From contig NZ_CP073347.1 in assembly GCF_024397915.1 (NCBI RefSeq), positions 4,464,001 through 4,528,000 of the forward strand: DNA of 64,000 nt. Reading direction: 5' to 3'. Each line of letters starts with the position of its first letter. Within the stretch, counting starts at the first letter, position 1. Source of the stretch: Marinobacterium rhizophilum (lineage in GTDB: Bacteria > Pseudomonadota > Gammaproteobacteria > Pseudomonadales > Balneatricaceae). This document shows positions 35,962 through 45,169 of the stretch, one piece after another. The position numbers were made by a program, and so were the translations under genes. The notes under the pieces were generated by a model, which was not told where the DNA came from, did not search any database, and saw only the letters and a list, made by a program, of their open reading frames with translations.

Positions 35962-37512
35962 ATGTTTGAATTCCTGCAATACCTGCCCGACGTGTTTACG
36001 CCCTGGAATTTCATGATTCTGGTGCTGGGAACCGTCGGGGGCCTGATCCTGGGTGCAACACCCGGCTTGAGTCCTACCATGGCCGTAGCGCTGCTTATCC
36101 CCTTTACGTTTCACATGGAGCCTGCGACCGGACTTATTCTGCTGGGGGCTGCCTATACCGCGACCGTTGCAGGCGGGGCTGTGAGCGCGATTCTGCTGAG
36201 TATCCCGGGTGCGCCGGCGAACATCGCCACGACGCTGGATGGCCACCCGCTGGCCAAGAGCGGCAAGGCGACCGCCGCCTTGCACTACTGTTTCCTGTCC
36301 TCCTTCGTGGGCGGTGTGCTGGGCGTGCTGGTACTGATTTTCTTTACCCCCACCTTGTCGCGCTGGGCGCTGGGTTTTGGCCCCTCGCACCTTTTCTGGG
36401 TGGCGACTCTGGGTGTCACCGTGATTGGTTCACTGGGCTCCGGCTCGGTCATCAAAGGGTTGTTTGCCGGTTTTGTCGGGCTATGGATTTCTACCATCGG
36501 CTATGATCCCGTTCTGGGCGTTGAGCGTTTCGTGGTGACGGATCACCTGGCTGGCGGCATCAATATTATCGCGGCGCTGGTCGGGCTCTTTGCCATCCCC
36601 CAGGTGCTCTCCATGCTGGCGCCGGACAAGATGCCGGGGGCTGTAAAAAAGTTTGCGCTGGAGTCGCAGAGCCTGCTGGCGTCCGTGCGCGATACACTGC
36701 TGGCCTGGAAAGCGCTGGTCATCGGCAGCCTGGTAGGCGTTATTGTTGGCCTTATTCCGGGGGCCGGTGGCCAGATTGCAGGCCTGGTGGCCTATGACCA
36801 GACCAAAAAGCTGAGCCGCAACCCGGAGAAGTTTGGCAAGGGCGAGCCCGCCGGTGTGATGTCAGCCGAGTCGGCCAACAATGCCATGGTGGGGCCCTCG
36901 CTGGTGCCGCTGCTGACGCTCAGTGTGCCGGGTAGTCCCACGGCGGCGGTGCTGCTTGGTGGCTTGCTGATCCATGGCCTCTTTCCGGGGCCCGCACTTT
37001 TTACCGAGCATGCGCCCATTGTCTGGACCTTTATCGACTCGCTGCTTGTCGGTCAGTTGCTGATGTGTGTATTCGGCTTGGCGATCAGTCGCTACAGCCG
37101 TTTTGTTATGGATGTACCCGAGTTCTACATGGCGGCAGCCATTACCATCCTGGCAGTGTTTGGCACCTACAGTGTGCAAAACAGTTTCTCCGATGTTTTT
37201 GTCATGATGGCATTGGGTGTCGGCATGTATTTCGCCTCCAAGCTGGGCTTCAGTCCATCGCCGGTCGTCTTGGGGATCATCCTGGGACCCATCGCGGAGA
37301 GCAACTTTGTCCAGGGCGAACTGATTGCATCGGTAGGTGAAGGTGTACTGCCGTACTTCTTTGGTGGTGCCTTGAATATAGTGCTGGTGACCTTCTGTGT
37401 CGGGTCGATTGGCTACAGCATCTACAGCGAGTACCGGGGCAAGCAGCAAAAAAAGCCGGGTGATGATACCCCCTCCGCCCAAGGCTGCACCGAAGAAGGA
37501 GCAAAACTGTGA
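35962..37512 (+). CDS. tctA: Tripartite tricarboxylate transporter large permease TctA
   Basis: 516 residues from ATG 35962; a GTG three bases upstream is an alternative. About eleven to twelve helices with the TctA signature regions GLILGATPGLSPTMAVALLIPFT, AIDLSIPGAPANIATTLDGHP-like block and GLIPGAGGQIAGLVAYDQ, and later SAESANNAMVGPSLVPLLTLSVPGSPTAA. It forms the channel of a sodium-driven carboxylate importer with TctB and TctC. It overlaps tctB by four bases and follows a strong, operator-controlled promoter. Confidence 0.93.
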   Translation: MFEFLQYLPDVFTPWNFMILVLGTVGGLILGATPGLSPTMAVALLIPFTFHMEPATGLILLGAAYTATVAGGAVSAILLSIPGAPANIATTLDGHPLAKSGKATAALHYCFLSSFVGGVLGVLVLIFFTPTLSRWALGFGPSHLFWVATLGVTVIGSLGSGSVIKGLFAGFVGLWISTIGYDPVLGVERFVVTDHLAGGINIIAALVGLFAIPQVLSMLAPDKMPGAVKKFALESQSLLASVRDTLLAWKALVIGSLVGVIVGLIPGAGGQIAGLVAYDQTKKLSRNPEKFGKGEPAGVMSAESANNAMVGPSLVPLLTLSVPGSPTAAVLLGGLLIHGLFPGPALFTEHAPIVWTFIDSLLVGQLLMCVFGLAISRYSRFVMDVPEFYMAAAITILAVFGTYSVQNSFSDVFVMMALGVGMYFASKLGFSPSPVVLGIILGPIAESNFVQGELIASVGEGVLPYFFGGALNIVLVTFCVGSIGYSIYSEYRGKQQKKPGDDTPSAQGCTEEGAKL

Positions 37513-38006
37513 ACACAAACAGAGTGATTGCGGTGAGTGGCCTGGTGCTGGCGGTATTGCTGCTGGTGGCGGGCAGCAACGTAGAATACGGAGCCAAGGC
37601 TTATCGGTTTCCCAATATAATCGCCTATATTCTGGCTGGTTTTGCAATAATTATGTTACTTGCGGAGGGCGGTTTACTGGTGCGGGGTAATAACGTTCCT
37701 GCGGGTGGTCCAAGCGCGGGATCCGGAATTAAAAAAATATACGAAGCAATTAAATCGTCGGATTTTTTTCGCCTGCTACCCATGTTTGCCATTATATTGG
37801 CTTACCTCTACCTGGCGGATATCGTCGGTCTTTATACCTGTTCATTTGCGGCCTTTCTGGCAATCGTAACTATTTACGCGCCAGCTGAATTAACTATCAA
37901 GGCGTTCACCAGGTACATGCTTGTTTCTATCCTATTTGTTGGTGTCATCTATATGGTTTTTTCATGGGCGCTACAATTGCAGGCTCCCCCGGCATACCTT
38001 GTTTAA
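37509..38006 (+). CDS. tctB: Tripartite tricarboxylate transporter small permease TctB
   Basis: 165 residues from GTG 37509, which overlaps the tctA stop (GTGA). Four helices are visible, at about 5-25, 35-55, 90-110 and 140-160, as in the TctB family. The middle is lower in GC than tctA. It is the small membrane subunit of the TTT importer. Confidence 0.85.
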   Translation: MNTNRVIAVSGLVLAVLLLVAGSNVEYGAKAYRFPNIIAYILAGFAIIMLLAEGGLLVRGNNVPAGGPSAGSGIKKIYEAIKSSDFFRLLPMFAIILAYLYLADIVGLYTCSFAAFLAIVTIYAPAELTIKAFTRYMLVSILFVGVIYMVFSWALQLQAPPAYLV

Positions 38007-38070
38007 TAACTGCGTACTGCCCAGGCAGTAATGATTATAAAAACAGCCTCACAGAGGCGAGGAGTCACTG

Positions 38071-39048
38071 ATGTTGAATGTGCGAAAGATGAAATTCTCG
38101 ACAGTGGCAGGTGCCGCAATGGGCATGATGTTGTCCGTTGTGGTGCAGGCCGAGGCGTACCCCGAAAGACCTGTCAGCATGATCGTATCCTACTCGCCTG
38201 GTGGCGCCACCGACTTCCAGGCGCGTATCGTTACCATGAAAGCCACCGATGAGAACTATCTCGGGCAGCCGGTGGTCATTCTCAACAAGCCGGGTGCGGG
38301 TGGAAAAATAGGCTGGGACTATTTTGCTTCGCGCTCCAAGGCTGATGGCTACGAGCTGGCAGCCTACAACGTGCCGCACTTTATCGCGCAGTCGATCGTG
38401 ATGCGCACCAAGTACAGTATCGACAACCTGGAGCCTGTCGCCAACTGGGGTGCGGACCCTGCGGTACTGATCGTCGGCAAGGACAGTCCGTTTAATACCC
38501 TGGAGGAACTGGTGACTTTTGCCCGGGAAAATCCCGGCAAGGTAACGGTGTCCGGAGCCGGACTCTATGTGGGGCATCATATTGCATTTTTGCAGTTTGC
38601 CAAGGAGGCCGGTATCGAGCTGACCTATATACCCCAGAGTGGTGGTTCCGATGCAATGAAAAGCGTTATGGGTGCCCAGGTTATGGCGGGATTTAATAAC
38701 CTGTCCGATGCGTACCGCAGCCAGGAGAGCATAAAAATTCTGGGTATCGCTGACCTTGAACGCAATGAAAAGTTTTTACCGGATGTTCCTACCTTTATGG
38801 AAAAAGGTATCAATGTTGATGATGCCAGTGTGAATTTTCGCGGAATTATGGCGCTTAAAGGTACCCCGCCGGACGTTCTCGATTACCTGTCGGAGCGTAC
38901 AGCGCTGATGTTGCGCGATGAGGGCACCCTCGAAAAGATGGAGTCCGGCGGCTCGCCAGTACGCATTATCGAACGCAAGGATCTGGTTGAAATGTGGAAA
39001 AAACGCGAAGCCTATCTCAAGGAGCTTCTGGCAGGCCTTAAAGGCTGA
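38071..39048 (+). CDS. tctC: Tripartite tricarboxylate transporter binding protein TctC
   Basis: 325 residues. The signal peptide (FSTVAGAAMGMMLSVVVQAEA) is followed by YPERPVSMIVSYSPGGATDFQAR, the typical Bug/TctC opening whose Ser/Gly loop binds a carboxylate. Further blocks include VILNKPGAGGKIGWDYFASR and VTVSGAGLYVGHHI. The periplasmic receptor order A-B-C is unusual but not rare, since C often comes first. The substrate is probably a small carboxylate that the two downstream enzymes activate and reduce, for example sulfoacetate. Confidence 0.9.
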   Translation: MLNVRKMKFSTVAGAAMGMMLSVVVQAEAYPERPVSMIVSYSPGGATDFQARIVTMKATDENYLGQPVVILNKPGAGGKIGWDYFASRSKADGYELAAYNVPHFIAQSIVMRTKYSIDNLEPVANWGADPAVLIVGKDSPFNTLEELVTFARENPGKVTVSGAGLYVGHHIAFLQFAKEAGIELTYIPQSGGSDAMKSVMGAQVMAGFNNLSDAYRSQESIKILGIADLERNEKFLPDVPTFMEKGINVDDASVNFRGIMALKGTPPDVLDYLSERTALMLRDEGTLEKMESGGSPVRIIERKDLVEMWKKREAYLKELLAGLKG

Positions 39049-39080
39049 CAGAACCCCCGCCAAGTTTTCAGTTCAGGTAA

Positions 39081-39135
39081 TCGACATTTTTCCTGGGAAC
39101 TATTATTTTTTTGCCAGGCTGAAACATATATATGA
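39081..39135 (+). promoter_or_regulatory. Promoter/operator of the aldehyde dehydrogenase-ligase pair
   Basis: TCGACA (39081-39086) and TATTTT (39104-39109), spacer 17, precede the dyad ACATATATATGA (39124-39135), whose complement TCATATATATGT is one base from the TCATRTAYATGA core. It lies 47 bases before the dehydrogenase start. Confidence 0.5.
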
Positions 39136-39182
39136 GTCATATGTGTCATGCCTCCCCTTGTATGCCCGATTGGAGTTTAGCT

Positions 39183-40589
39183 ATGACAGCATCAAAAGAG
39201 CAGTCTCAGGTCGCTGAGCTGGTACGGCGTGCGCGTGAAGCACAGCGTCAGTTCGAGACCTATAGCCAGCCGCAGGTCGATGAGGTCGTGATCGCCGCTG
39301 CCTGGGCCCTGATCAAGCCGCAGAACAATGCCAGGCTCTCCGCGCTGGCGGTGGAAGAAACCGGCCTTGGCAATGTGCAGGACAAGGTGACCAAGAACCA
39401 TCGCAAGACGCTGGGTTTGCTGCGCGATCTGCAAAGTGTCAGGACGGTCGGGGTTATCGGCGAAGACCGGGCCAGGGGTCTGGTTGAAATTGGCCGGCCG
39501 GTGGGTGTCGTTGGCGTTATCGTGCCATCGACGAACCCTGTTGCGACACCGATGAACAATACCCTGAACGCACTGAAGTGCCGCAATGCCATCATTCTGG
39601 CGCCCTCGCCAAAAGGCCAGCCTTCCTGTACCCGCTTGCTGGAACTGATTCATGCCGAACTTGACCGGGTGGGTGCACCGCGGGACCTGGTACAGCAGCT
39701 GCCGGCACCGGTGAGCAAGGCATTGAGCCAGGAGATGCTCCAGCAGGTGGATCTGGTGGTTGCGACAGGGTCGCAGAACAATGTGCGCGCCGCCTATACC
39801 AGTGGGACACCGGCGTTCGGTGTCGGCGCCGGGAACGTGACCGTCATCGTGGATGAAACGGCGGACCTGGCACTGGCGGCCGAGCGTATTCGCCAGTCCA
39901 AGACTTTCGACAACGCTACCAGCTGCTCATCCGAGAACAGCGTCATAGTGGTGGATGCCGTGTATGACGCCATGTTGCGCGAGTTCGACCGTGCCGGCGC
40001 GGCGCTGCTCAATGCGGATGAAAAACAGCGCCTGCAGGCGGCGATGTGGCACGACGGACATCTGAATCGCGAGGTACTGGCCAAGCCGGTAGCCAATCTC
40101 TGCCGGGTTGCCGGGCTGGAGCGCGAAGGGCTGGCCCAGAGAGCCATGTTGCTGGTGGAGGAAACCGATGTGGGTCCGCAGGCTCCTTTCTCAGGCGAGA
40201 AAATGTCGCTGGTGCTCACCGTTTACCGGGCGCGGGATTATGCCGATGCCAAGCGCATCGCGACCCGTATTCTGGACTTCCAGGGGCGTGGTCACTCGCT
40301 GGGGATTCACACCCGGGACCCTCACCGGCCCGAGGAGCTTGGCCAGGAGATACCGGTGTGCCGCATTATTGTCAATCAGCCGCACTGCTTTGCCACGGGT
40401 GGAAGCTTCGACAATGGCCTGCCGTTTTCGCTGTCCATGGGTTGTGGTTCCTGGGGCGGCAATATCACGGACGAAAACGTTCATTACAAGCACTACATGA
40501 ACATCACCCGGGTGGTGCGCACGATTGCACCGCGCGAGGTCAGTGTCGATGACATCTTCGGTGACTACAAGAAGAGGTACCAGCTGTGA
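39183..40589 (+). CDS. Acylating aldehyde dehydrogenase, SauS-like
   Basis: 468 residues from ATG 39183, with GGAG seven bases upstream. It is a CoA-acylating aldehyde dehydrogenase: the catalytic Cys is in NATSCSSENSVIVV, the dinucleotide region includes GVVGVIVPSTNPVATPMNNT, and the family block PHCFATGGSFDNGLPFSLSMGCGSWGGN lies near the C-terminus. Length and overall look fit sulfoacetaldehyde dehydrogenase (acylating) SauS, which reduces sulfoacetyl-CoA to sulfoacetaldehyde. It overlaps the ligase gene by four bases (GTGA). No sulfoacetaldehyde acetyltransferase (Xsc) gene is in the window, so the substrate is not proven. Confidence 0.75.
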   Translation: MTASKEQSQVAELVRRAREAQRQFETYSQPQVDEVVIAAAWALIKPQNNARLSALAVEETGLGNVQDKVTKNHRKTLGLLRDLQSVRTVGVIGEDRARGLVEIGRPVGVVGVIVPSTNPVATPMNNTLNALKCRNAIILAPSPKGQPSCTRLLELIHAELDRVGAPRDLVQQLPAPVSKALSQEMLQQVDLVVATGSQNNVRAAYTSGTPAFGVGAGNVTVIVDETADLALAAERIRQSKTFDNATSCSSENSVIVVDAVYDAMLREFDRAGAALLNADEKQRLQAAMWHDGHLNREVLAKPVANLCRVAGLEREGLAQRAMLLVEETDVGPQAPFSGEKMSLVLTVYRARDYADAKRIATRILDFQGRGHSLGIHTRDPHRPEELGQEIPVCRIIVNQPHCFATGGSFDNGLPFSLSMGCGSWGGNITDENVHYKHYMNITRVVRTIAPREVSVDDIFGDYKKRYQL

Positions 40590-42148
40590 CAGTACTGGAC
40601 TACACCCCCCCGGCCGGCGACATTCGCACCCTTGTTCATCGGCATGCACAGCAGTGGCCGGAGCGCGCGTTCCTGCTGTTTCCGGAAACCGGGCGCAGCC
40701 TGACCTATGGTGCCCTGTGGGACAAAACTCAGCACTACGGCCGTTACTTTGCGGCCCTGGGGCTGACCAAGGGCGATACGGTTTCGTTCATGCTGGGCAA
40801 TGGCCAGGCCGCTGCCGAACTGTTTCTGGCGACGCTCTGCAACGGATGCATTACTTCACCACTGAATCCCGCCGCCGGACAGGAGCAGATCGAATACGTG
40901 CTGGAACACTCGGACACCCGGGTGGTGTTTGTTTCGGCCGCCTATCGTGAGCAGGTCGCCTGTGCCATTGAAAAGATGAACCGCGCCGTGCTGCTGATCG
41001 ACGCCGATGTCGACCAGGGGCCGGACTGGCAGATGCAGCCAGCAACAACAGCGCCCGATCCGCAGCTTGATGGCAGTGACAGCGGTTTGCTGATGTATAC
41101 CTCCGGCACCACCGGGCGGCCGAAAGGGGTGATGCTGTCCCACCGCAACCTGCTGGCCGGCGGCATGAACACGGCCCGAGCCCATGAGCTGTCCGGGCAG
41201 GACCGGGCGCTCTGCGTGCTGCCGCTGTGTCATATCAATGCCCAGTGCGTCACGGTGATGGCACCGCTGGTGACCGCGGGCAGCGTGGTGATGCCCCATG
41301 CCTTTAGCGTGTCCATGTTCTGGAGTTGGGTGATTGATCAGCGTTGCAGCTGGTTCAGTGTTGTGCCCACGATCATTTCCTACCTGATGCACCATGAGCA
41401 TCCGGCCGGGGACGCCGAGCTGCGCCAGGCCCTGGCCGGAGTTCGTTTTGGCCGTTCGGCCTCGGCGGCCCTTCCGCCTGCACTGCACGCAGGGTTTGAG
41501 GAAAAATTCGGTGTGGCGATTGTCGAGACCATGGGGCTGACGGAAACAGCGGCACAGGTTCTGGCCAACCCCATGCCGCCCAAGCGCAACAAGTACGGCT
41601 CGTCCGGGCTGGCCTTCGGGACCGAGGTTCGCATTGTCGACAGGCAGGGCAATACGCTGGGGCAGGATGAAGAGGGAGAGCTGATGATTCGTGGTGACTG
41701 CGTTATGGCTGGCTACTACAAGAACCCGCAGGCAACCGCCGAGGCGCTGGAAGCCGACGGCTGGCTGCATACCGGAGACCTTGCCCGCCAGGATGCCGAC
41801 GGCTTTGTCTTTATTACCGGCCGCCTGAAGGAGCTGATCATCAAGGGAGGCGAAAACATAGCGCCGCGGGAAATTGACGATGCTCTTTACGCCCACCCTG
41901 CAGTGATCGAGGCCGGTGCAATCGGTATCGATGACGAACACTACGGCCAGGAGGTGGTCGCCTGCGTCAAGGTTGATCCGCAGTCGGGCGTCACGGAGCA
42001 GGAGCTGATTGCTTTTTGCCTGGGCAAGCTGGGGCGGGTCAAGACGCCGAAGAATATCTACTTCCTGAAGGAGCTGCCCAAGGGGCCGTCCGGCAAGGTG
42101 CAGCGGCTCAAACTGGTGGACCAGTTAAAATCTGGACAAGTCATTTAG
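40586..42148 (+). CDS. AMP-forming acyl-CoA ligase, SauT-like
   Basis: 520 residues. It shows the adenylate-forming motifs LLMYTSGTTGRPKGVMLSH (A3), TMGLTETAAQ (A5), GWLHTGDLARQDADGFVFITGRLKELII (A7-A8) and the C-terminal lysine in PKGPSGKVQR (A10). It activates a carboxylate to its CoA thioester, which the coupled dehydrogenase would reduce to the aldehyde. In sulfoacetate users this ligase is SauT. The set TctABC-SauS-SauT would import, activate and reduce the acid. The exact substrate is inferred. Confidence 0.8.
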   Translation: MTVLDYTPPAGDIRTLVHRHAQQWPERAFLLFPETGRSLTYGALWDKTQHYGRYFAALGLTKGDTVSFMLGNGQAAAELFLATLCNGCITSPLNPAAGQEQIEYVLEHSDTRVVFVSAAYREQVACAIEKMNRAVLLIDADVDQGPDWQMQPATTAPDPQLDGSDSGLLMYTSGTTGRPKGVMLSHRNLLAGGMNTARAHELSGQDRALCVLPLCHINAQCVTVMAPLVTAGSVVMPHAFSVSMFWSWVIDQRCSWFSVVPTIISYLMHHEHPAGDAELRQALAGVRFGRSASAALPPALHAGFEEKFGVAIVETMGLTETAAQVLANPMPPKRNKYGSSGLAFGTEVRIVDRQGNTLGQDEEGELMIRGDCVMAGYYKNPQATAEALEADGWLHTGDLARQDADGFVFITGRLKELIIKGGENIAPREIDDALYAHPAVIEAGAIGIDDEHYGQEVVACVKVDPQSGVTEQELIAFCLGKLGRVKTPKNIYFLKELPKGPSGKVQRLKLVDQLKSGQVI

Positions 42149-42324
42149 CGTACTGCAGCGCAGTGCCATCTCAGCAGGCGGGACAGGGAAGTCCGCCCTG
42201 GGAAGGGAGGACTGGCGATATATGCTGCATTGCGGTATTGCGGTATTTATCTTCGTCTTTGGCGTTTTCGAAGGGGGCTTCCAGGTGTCATGGTGCGACC
42301 TGGAAGCGTGTCCGTGTCGGTGTT

Positions 42325-42507
42325 TCAGGTTGCGCTGGCAGAATCGTTGCCAAGGGTCTCGTCGCTGGTGCGCTTGCCGAATAGAGCAGGGGTCATGCGT
42401 GTTATCAGGCGCAGGGGCAGATATGTCAGCGTGAAGAGGCTCTGCGCAAGCTGGTAGGCTCGGCTGCACCGCAGCTTATCGACGGACGTAGACTGTGAAT
42501 TCTGCAT
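42325..42507 (-). CDS. Small protein of 60 residues, unknown
   Basis: From ATG 42507, with AAGGAG seven bases upstream, this short minus-strand gene encodes MQNSQSTSVDKLRCSRAYQL, then AQSLFTLTYLPLRLITRMTP, then a polar tail. It has one amphipathic to hydrophobic segment in the middle. The clear ribosome binding site is the main reason to call it. It lies between the ligase gene and metA and is divergent from metA. No family is recognised. Confidence 0.5.
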   Translation of the reverse strand: MQNSQSTSVDKLRCSRAYQLAQSLFTLTYLPLRLITRMTPALFGKRTSDETLGNDSASAT

Positions 42508-42578
42508 CGGTATCTCCTTTGGGCAACAGTTGGGGGCAGCTAAACATCCACTGATTGTTGTCGTTATTCTCAGGAGCT

Positions 42579-42642
42579 TTGTCATTTGTGCAGCGCATCA
42601 TAATACTGCGGTTACGCTGTGTCAAACATGTCATGTATATGA
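42579..42642 (+). promoter_or_regulatory. Promoter and operator of metA
   Basis: TTGTCA (42579-42584), a 16-base spacer and TAATAC (42601-42606) are followed by the dyad TCATGTATATGA (42631-42642), a full match to the TCATRTAYATGA core. It lies about 80 bases before the metA start, in the probable leader. Confidence 0.45.
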
Positions 42643-42720
42643 GCTTGTTGTCTTGTTTTGGCTATCTGGTTATTCTGTCTTGGTGGTACCCTTTGCCGAG
42701 ACTCAAGGAGACAGCTAGAA

Positions 42721-43653
42721 ATGCCCATCAAGATTCCTGACCAGTTGCCAGCCGCCGACCTGTTACGAAGCGAGAACATCTTCGTAATGAGCGAAAGCCG
42801 CGCGATGCATCAGGATGTGCGTCCGCTCAAGGTGCTGATTCTCAACTTGATGCCCAAGAAGATTGAGACCGAAAATCAGCTGGTACGGCTGTTGTCCAAT
42901 ACGCCGTTGCAGGTGGGTATCGAGTTTCTGCGGGTGGATAACCGCGAGAGCCGGCACACGCCTGCGGAGCATCTTGACAGCTTCTATCGCAATTTCGACG
43001 AAGTACGCGACAACAACTACGATGGCCTGATCATTACCGGCGCTCCCCTGGGGCTGGTGTCCTTTGAAGATGTGCTCTACTGGGACCAGGTGGAGGAAAT
43101 CATCCAGTGGTCGCGCCAGCATGTCAGCTCGACACTGTTTCTGTGCTGGGCCGCGCAGGCGGGCCTCAAAGTGCTGTATGACCTGCCAAAACGCACTCGC
43201 GAACAGAAGCTCTCCGGGGTTTACGAACACCAGACGCAACTGGCCAGCGATCCATTGGTGCGTGGCTTTGATGACAGCTTCTGGGCGCCGCACTCGCGTA
43301 ACGCCGACTTCCCGGTGGACTTTATCCACGAACATACCGATCTGCGCATTCTGGCCAGCTCCGACAGTGCCGGCAGTTACCTGATGGCGAGCCCCGACCG
43401 GCGCCAGGTGTACCTGACCGGCCATCCGGAATACGACGCCATGACGCTGGCGCAGGAATATCAACGCGATGTGCTGGCGGGCCTGAACCCGGCGCTCCCC
43501 GAGAACTATTTTCCCGGTGATGATGCGGAGCAGGCGCCGCAGAACCGGTGGCGCAGTCATGGCAACCTGGTGATCGCCAACTGGCTGAACTATTACGTTT
43601 ACCAGATCACGCCATTCGACCTGAGCGTCATGGCGACCAGGATCGACGACTAG
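42721..43653 (+). CDS. metA: Homoserine O-succinyltransferase/acetyltransferase MetA
   Basis: 310 residues from ATG 42721 (MPIKIPDQLPA), with AAGGAG upstream; a longer start at 42658 is rejected. The family blocks are clear: SRAMHQDVRPLKVLILNLMPKKIETE, GLIITGAPLG, the nucleophilic Cys in LFLCWAAQAGL, His in FWAPHSRN and Glu in TGHPEYDAMTLAQEY. It acylates homoserine in the first dedicated step of methionine synthesis. The donor specificity (succinyl or acetyl) depends on a residue I will not call. Its leader carries a copy of the locus operator, so methionine supply may be linked to the carboxylate locus. Confidence 0.95.
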   Translation: MPIKIPDQLPAADLLRSENIFVMSESRAMHQDVRPLKVLILNLMPKKIETENQLVRLLSNTPLQVGIEFLRVDNRESRHTPAEHLDSFYRNFDEVRDNNYDGLIITGAPLGLVSFEDVLYWDQVEEIIQWSRQHVSSTLFLCWAAQAGLKVLYDLPKRTREQKLSGVYEHQTQLASDPLVRGFDDSFWAPHSRNADFPVDFIHEHTDLRILASSDSAGSYLMASPDRRQVYLTGHPEYDAMTLAQEYQRDVLAGLNPALPENYFPGDDAEQAPQNRWRSHGNLVIANWLNYYVYQITPFDLSVMATRIDD

Positions 43654-43719
43654 CCACAGAGCCTTGCATGGACATTGTACGCGTTCTTCAACTTAGCCAC
43701 CGACAGTGATACCGATTCC

Positions 43720-44445
43720 ATGGAACAATACGGCGACAAGCATATACCGCTCTACAAGCGAGTAGAGCACCATATCCTGAACACCATCGAGGAAGGTCAC
43801 CTGGTTCCCGGCGATCTGATTCCGTCCGAGCCGCAGCTGGCCGAGCAGCTGAACGTCAGTCAGGGAACGGTCAAAAAGGCGATCGAGAACCTGGTGAACG
43901 AGAAACGCCTGTTTCGACATCAGGGCAAGGGCACCTATGTGTCCCGCATCGACTTTAACAACAGCCTGTTTCGCTTCTTTTCCTACGGAGATGAAACGGG
44001 GAAGGGCGCGCGAATTCGCAAAACGGTGCAGTCACGCGAACTCAAGCAGGGGCCCGCAGCCATTTGCCAGACGCTGGGGAAACCTGCGGATTCCGAGCTG
44101 CTCTATATCCGCCGCTTTGGTTATATCCAGGAAGAGCCTATCCTGGTGGAGCATTGCTGGTGGTGTCCGGATGTCGTGCCAGGGCTGGAGCAGGACAGTG
44201 TGCATATCCCCGACCTGATGTATGCCCTGGTGGTGGAGAAGTACGGCGTGCCCGTTGTGCGTGCCGAGGAAACGCTGACGGCGGAAATTGCGGACCCTGC
44301 GACCGCCAGCATGCTGGGGATTGCGGAAAACTCACCGGTGGTGGTGCTTATCCGTCATGCCTATACCCGCAACAACAAGATGATCGAGTACCGTAAAACA
44401 GTCGGGCGCGCTGACAAATTCAGCTATAAAACCGAAATCAGGTAG
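43720..44445 (+). CDS. GntR/UTRA-family transcriptional regulator
   Basis: 241 residues from ATG 43720 (MEQYGDKHIPLYKRVE); a TTG at 43675 is unlikely. The winged helix is YKRVEHHILNTIEEGHLVPGDLIPSEPQLAEQLNVSQGTVKKAI followed by RLFRHQGKGTYV. The UTRA effector domain spans about residues 85-240, with EEPILVEHCWW and HAYTRNNKMIEYRKTV. It is the best candidate to bind the four TCATRTAYATGA sites in this locus and to respond to the imported carboxylate or its CoA ester. It may be cotranscribed with metA, 66 bases downstream. Confidence 0.9.
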   Translation: MEQYGDKHIPLYKRVEHHILNTIEEGHLVPGDLIPSEPQLAEQLNVSQGTVKKAIENLVNEKRLFRHQGKGTYVSRIDFNNSLFRFFSYGDETGKGARIRKTVQSRELKQGPAAICQTLGKPADSELLYIRRFGYIQEEPILVEHCWWCPDVVPGLEQDSVHIPDLMYALVVEKYGVPVVRAEETLTAEIADPATASMLGIAENSPVVVLIRHAYTRNNKMIEYRKTVGRADKFSYKTEIR

Positions 44446-44458
44446 GGTCCGGCGCAGG

Positions 44459-45109
44459 TTAGTGGGTACTGTGCCCCTGCAGGCGAAGACCGCTGCAATA
44501 GGTGAGTGCTGCTTGAGTGCGAGTGCTGACACCCAGCTTTCGCAGTATGGCGGAGACGTGCACCTTGGTGGTCTTTTCGCTGATCAGCAACTCTGCCGCA
44601 ATCTCCTTGTTCATCTGTCCGCGGGCGATGGCCTGTAAAACCCGCAACTCCTGCCTGGAAAGCTCTGCCAAGCCAGCCTGTGGCCATTTTTCCGCAGCTG
44701 TCTGAGCGTTTAAATGGCCAATAAACCCCGGCCGCCCGGCCAGTACCTGGCGCAACGTCGCGTGGGTGTCCGCAAGGGTATCAACAGAACCAATGTTCCC
44801 GCTCACACCCGCGGCTACCAAAATTGCCGTCTGCGGTGCGCAACGGCGCCTGGACAGAGTGACAAGGCAGGCATCGGGGTGGCGCTTTTTCAGTGCCGCA
44901 AGCTGGCCCAGGTGATCCTGCCCCAGGCAGCCAAGATCCACCAGTATCAGGGCTTCGCGGGGGGCTGCTGCCAGAGCGCGAAGCAGTGCCGATGCGCAGT
45001 CGGTCTCCTGCACCCGGGAGGTCGGCGCGATGGACCTGACGATTTCACCCAGGGCGAGGCGGGTCAGCGGAAAACGGTGGGTGATGATCACGTCACGGGC
45101 GTCGTGCAT
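44459..45109 (-). CDS. LuxR-type (NarL/FixJ-like) regulator with receiver-like N-terminus
   Basis: 216 residues from ATG 45109 (MHDARDVIITH). The N-terminal part resembles a receiver domain, with ALILVDLGCLG holding the possible phospho-Asp, but the acidic pocket at the start is missing (VIITHRFPL), so phosphorylation is doubtful. The C-terminal GerE helix-turn-helix reads LSRQELRVLQAIARGQMNKE, then LLISEKTTKVHVSAILRKLGV. No histidine kinase is nearby. Its promoter region contains the 38-bp palindrome. It converges with the GntR gene, 13 bases apart. Confidence 0.85.
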   Translation of the reverse strand: MHDARDVIITHRFPLTRLALGEIVRSIAPTSRVQETDCASALLRALAAAPREALILVDLGCLGQDHLGQLAALKKRHPDACLVTLSRRRCAPQTAILVAAGVSGNIGSVDTLADTHATLRQVLAGRPGFIGHLNAQTAAEKWPQAGLAELSRQELRVLQAIARGQMNKEIAAELLISEKTTKVHVSAILRKLGVSTRTQAALTYCSGLRLQGHSTH

Positions 45110-45169
45110 GGCTGATATCTCCACGAGTGCAGGAGCAGGGCAAGTTACTGCAGCGCGCTAAGGGTTACC

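Noticed and set aside
42508..42720. SAM riboswitch upstream of metA
   Set aside because: No kink-turn or pseudoknot pattern is recognisable; a promoter and dyad explain the conserved-looking parts.
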